From NCBI GenBank assembly GCA_023436765.1, contig JAEZHX010000097.1:1-9612 (forward strand): DNA of 9,612 nucleotides. The letters run 5' to 3'. This DNA is from Bacillota bacterium. Its GTDB lineage: Bacteria; Bacillota; Clostridia; Lachnospirales; Lachnospiraceae. How positions within the stretch are numbered: position 1 is the first letter of the stretch; every line of letters begins with the position of its first letter. A program made the translations under genes and the position numbers. Of this stretch, positions 7,824 through 9,612 are shown piece after piece. Below the pieces are notes generated by a model. The model had not been told where the DNA came from, searched no databases, and worked only from the letters and a program-made list of their open reading frames with translations.

Positions 7824-7877
7824 TGCCTGAGTTTCCGATCAGGGCACTGCCATAGTTTCATAAGTTTATCTATGGCA
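7824..7877 (-). promoter_or_regulatory. Inverted repeats in the dehydrogenase leader
   Basis: TGCCATAG (7848-7855) and CTATGGCA (7870-7877) form a perfect 8-bp inverted repeat with a 14-bp spacer. Its outer arm sits at the predicted transcription start. Closer to the gene, TGCCTGA (7824-7830) and TCAGGGCA (7839-7846) can form a second hairpin with one bulged base, directly before the ribosome binding site (about 7813-7820). The first is spaced like a dimeric repressor operator; both could instead be leader RNA structure. Confidence 0.5.
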
Positions 7878-7882
7878 TATAC

Positions 7883-7910
7883 AGTATATCATAATTAGCT
7901 TAAAATGCAA
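7883..7910 (-). promoter_or_regulatory. Promoter of the glycerol-1-phosphate dehydrogenase gene
   Basis: Read on the minus strand, TTGCAT (7910-7905) is followed by a 16-bp spacer and TATACT (7888-7883), with TGA before it to make an extended -10. The predicted start is near 7876, giving a leader of about 70 nt. Confidence 0.65.
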
Positions 7911-7984
7911 TTGTGTAGTCCGGCCTGTAAAGGAATATGCAGAAGATATGATACTATTTTAACTGAATGATCATCTGTCTTTCA

Positions 7985-8013
7985 TTGACGTATTTTCTGA
8001 TCTCATCTATAAT
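7985..8013 (+). promoter_or_regulatory. Near-consensus sigma-A promoter of the radical SAM gene
   Basis: TTGACG (7985-7990), a 17-bp spacer and TATAAT (8008-8013) give an almost perfect housekeeping promoter. Predicted start is near 8020, about 65 nt before the ATG. A palindrome ATGATCAT (7967-7974) lies just upstream, and AATGA/TCATT arms (7966-7970/7982-7986) overlap the -35; either might bind a regulator. Confidence 0.8.
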
Positions 8014-8033
8014 TTAACCAATGAGGAGCTATT

Positions 8034-8054
8034 ATGTTGATTTATTTCATATGA
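8034..8054 (+). CDS. Possible six-residue leader peptide (MLIYFI)
   Basis: Inside the predicted leader, GAGGAG (8023-8028) stands 5 nt before ATG 8034, which opens a frame of six codons (Met-Leu-Ile-Tyr-Phe-Ile) ending in TGA. The ribosome binding site is as good as that of the downstream gene, so translation is plausible. It could be a regulatory upstream ORF or simply chance. Confidence 0.25.
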   Translation: MLIYFI

Positions 8055-8084
8055 TTTTACAAAGGAATAAAAAGGAGATAAAAG

Positions 8085-9173
8085 ATGAATTTGGATTTTA
8101 ACCTGGAGGAATATCTCTATCATGGGATAGAGGATATCATAAAAGGAGCCTTAAAGGCATCACTTAAGAATCCGAAGGAAAGTATCTTCCTGGCAAAATT
8201 CACCCATGCCGCTGTCGAAGCAAGGGGGCGCCGCCTGCAATATGAGAAGGAAGGAGAGCATATCCCGCCTTTCCTGATTGCGAGTATCACCAGCTCCTGT
8301 AACCTGCATTGTACCGGCTGCTATGCCAGGGCAAACCATCTATGTCATGATCATGATGCTCAGAGGATGCTGACAGGACAGGAATGGGATAAAATCTTCC
8401 GCGAGGCCTCTGAGCTGGGTATCAGCTTCATCCTTCTGGCAGGTGGTGAGCCGTTATTAAGATGGGAGGTGCTCGAAGCAGCAGCCCGTCATAAAAATAT
8501 CCTTTTTCCTGTATTCACGAACGGTACCTTGATCAGGGAGGATTATCTGCAGCTTTTCGCAAAAAGCCGGAATTTGCTTCCGGTACTAAGCCTGGAAGGG
8601 GATGAAGAAATCACAGACGAACGAAGGGGGAAAGGTACCTACCGTAAGCTTGTGGAAGTGATGGAACTACTGAAGAAAAAGGGCATCCTGTTCGGTACCT
8701 CCATCACTGTGACGAAGAAAAACCTTAAGAAGATAACCGATTCTTCTTTTATGAACGGACTGAACCTGTTGGGCTGCAAGGTGGCCTTTTTGGTGGAATA
8801 TGTACCGGTAAGCAGCGAGATCAAAGCATTGGCTCCGGACGATGCTGACCGGGAATTCCTGAGTCATAAGCTGCTACAATTAAGAAAGCAAATAGATATG
8901 ATCTTTATCTCCTTCCCTGGTGATGAGAAGAACTCCGGGGGCTGTCTGGCTGCAGGAAGAGGTTTTTTTCATATCAATCCTGTAGGAGGTACGGAGCCTT
9001 GTCCGTTCTCTCCGTTTTCAGATACGAATCTTCGTGACACCTCGATCCGGAATGCGTTAAAATCACCGTTATTCCGGCGCTTGAGTGACAACCATGTCCT
9101 AGAGAAGGAGCATGTGGGTGGTTGTGTATTATTTGAACAGGAGGATGAGGTCCGGAAGCTGCTGGGAAGCTGA
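8085..9173 (+). CDS. Radical SAM protein with a reduced SPASM/twitch-like C-terminus
   Basis: A 362-residue cytoplasmic radical SAM protein. The CX3CX2C motif, with Cys72, Cys76 and Cys79 (SCNLHCTGCYAR), binds the 4Fe-4S cluster that cleaves S-adenosylmethionine. LLAGGEPLL (117-125) is the usual SAM-binding GGE region, and FTNGTL (144-149) is the next conserved strand. An N-terminal helical extension of about 60 residues precedes the barrel. The C-terminus has GGC287LAAGRG, INPVGGTEPC306PFSP and GGC347, recalling the SPASM pattern CxxG...P.G...PC. It keeps only three of the cysteines normally used for two auxiliary clusters, so at most one extra cluster seems likely. ATG 8085 has AAGGAG 7 nt upstream. 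A rhodanese gene follows after 93 nt. The substrate is unknown: peptide maturation is possible, but no precursor peptide gene is visible. Confidence 0.82.
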   Translation: MNLDFNLEEYLYHGIEDIIKGALKASLKNPKESIFLAKFTHAAVEARGRRLQYEKEGEHIPPFLIASITSSCNLHCTGCYARANHLCHDHDAQRMLTGQEWDKIFREASELGISFILLAGGEPLLRWEVLEAAARHKNILFPVFTNGTLIREDYLQLFAKSRNLLPVLSLEGDEEITDERRGKGTYRKLVEVMELLKKKGILFGTSITVTKKNLKKITDSSFMNGLNLLGCKVAFLVEYVPVSSEIKALAPDDADREFLSHKLLQLRKQIDMIFISFPGDEKNSGGCLAAGRGFFHINPVGGTEPCPFSPFSDTNLRDTSIRNALKSPLFRRLSDNHVLEKEHVGGCVLFEQEDEVRKLLGS

Positions 9174-9179
9174 AGCTAT

Positions 9180-9198
9180 GTGATATTATCACTTTTTT
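9180..9198 (+). terminator. Weak terminator-like hairpin after the radical SAM gene
   Basis: GTGAT (9180-9184) and ATCAC (9188-9192) form a 5-bp stem with a 3-nt loop, followed by six T residues (9193-9198). The stem is short and AT-rich, so termination is probably partial. The T run lies where a -35 for the next gene would be. Confidence 0.4.
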
Positions 9199-9211
9199 CT
9201 GTATAGAATGA

Positions 9212-9220
9212 TGATATACT
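9212..9220 (+). promoter_or_regulatory. Possible extended -10 promoter for the rhodanese gene
   Basis: TGATATACT (9212-9220) is an extended -10 element identical to the one on the dehydrogenase promoter. There is no good -35; 17 bp upstream lies only the T run. A 6-bp inverted repeat, GGATGA/TCATCC (9223-9228/9246-9251), spans the predicted leader and ends 3 nt before the AAGGAG ribosome binding site. Confidence 0.4.
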
Positions 9221-9266
9221 ACGGATGATAGATTTAGAAAATTATTCATCCTAGAAGGAGTAAAAT

Positions 9267-9587
9267 ATGTTTACATTATTTAAAAAAGAAGAGAGCAGTT
9301 CCGTTCATGTGAATGAGATTGACGGATTATTAAACGACATCAACCTGATCGATATCAGGGAACCTTATGAGTATTCCCATGGTCATATCGCGAAATCGAA
9401 GAACATTCCGATGGGTCTCCTATTATCAAACCCGGGTCAATACCTGAACCAAAAGGAAAGATATTATATCATGTGCCAGTCCGGCGGCAGGAGCAGCAAT
9501 GCAGCCTCTGTACTGAAGAAGGCGGGCTATGATGTAATCAATGTCAAGGGCGGAATGAGCAGTTATATCGGAAAAAATCGAGTATAG
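9267..9587 (+). CDS. Single-domain rhodanese-like protein
   Basis: A 106-residue rhodanese-homology domain, the usual size for a stand-alone bacterial sulfurtransferase of the GlpE/PspE type. LIDIREPYEYSHGHI (27-41) is the conserved first half. The active-site loop CQSGGRS (70-76) has catalytic Cys70, which would carry a persulfide and pass sulfur to an acceptor. VKGGM (93-97) is the typical C-terminal motif. No signal peptide is visible, so it should be cytoplasmic. The start ATG 9267 has AAGGAG (9255-9260) with a 6-nt spacer. It lies 93 nt after the radical SAM gene on the same strand and may be partly co-transcribed with it across a weak hairpin. A role in sulfur supply, for example to iron-sulfur or thio-modification chemistry, is inference. 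The sequence ends 25 nt after the stop. Confidence 0.88.
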   Translation: MFTLFKKEESSSVHVNEIDGLLNDINLIDIREPYEYSHGHIAKSKNIPMGLLLSNPGQYLNQKERYYIMCQSGGRSSNAASVLKKAGYDVINVKGGMSSYIGKNRV

Positions 9588-9612
9588 TAAAATTGGAAAT
9601 AATGGTTCCGAT

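Noticed and set aside
8085..9266. RiPP-type cluster with a precursor peptide for the radical SAM protein.
   Set aside because: No small gene with a leader and a Cys-, Ser- or Gly-rich core is present in 7807-8084 or 9174-9266; the sequence beyond 9612 was not available.

Overview
The window looks like chromosomal DNA from a low-to-mid GC anaerobic Firmicute, most likely a plant-polysaccharide-degrading clostridium of the Lachnospiraceae type. This is inferred from strong AAGGAG-type ribosome binding sites, near-consensus sigma-A promoters (two with a TGn extended -10), tight gene spacing, and gene content: cytoplasmic GH31/GH3 enzymes, bacterial glycerol-1-phosphate dehydrogenase and a radical SAM protein. 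No species call is possible from the sequence alone. There are no rRNA or tRNA genes, insertion sequences, CRISPR arrays or phage genes.

Layout from left to right: (1) 140-799, a YczE/YitT-type integral membrane protein behind its own strong promoter. (2) 926-3346 and 3398-5611, a two-gene unit encoding a YicI-like alpha-xylosidase (GH31) and a GH3 beta-glucosidase, closed by a terminator at 5624-5665. Neither enzyme has a signal peptide, so both should act on imported oligosaccharides. Together they fit the alternating removal of xylose and glucose from xyloglucan oligosaccharides. (3) 5805-6332, a small P-loop kinase-like protein preceded by three tandem 13-bp repeats, with a perfect 12-bp terminator hairpin overlapping its stop codon. 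(4) 6400-7806 on the minus strand, a long sn-glycerol-1-phosphate dehydrogenase (EgsA/AraM family), convergent with the kinase. (5) A 278-bp divergent control region (7807-8084) with a promoter for each direction, an inverted repeat at the predicted start site of the minus-strand gene, and a possible six-residue leader peptide for the plus-strand gene. (6) 8085-9173, a radical SAM protein with a reduced SPASM/twitch-like C-terminus, and 9267-9587, a single-domain rhodanese.

The clearest functional module is the GH31-GH3 pair. The radical SAM/rhodanese neighbourhood is the least understood part and might concern sulfur chemistry, but that is inference from adjacency. I found no convincing wholly new system. 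The most notable unexplained signals are the 13-bp repeat array at 5729-5767 and the inverted repeat on the dehydrogenase promoter.
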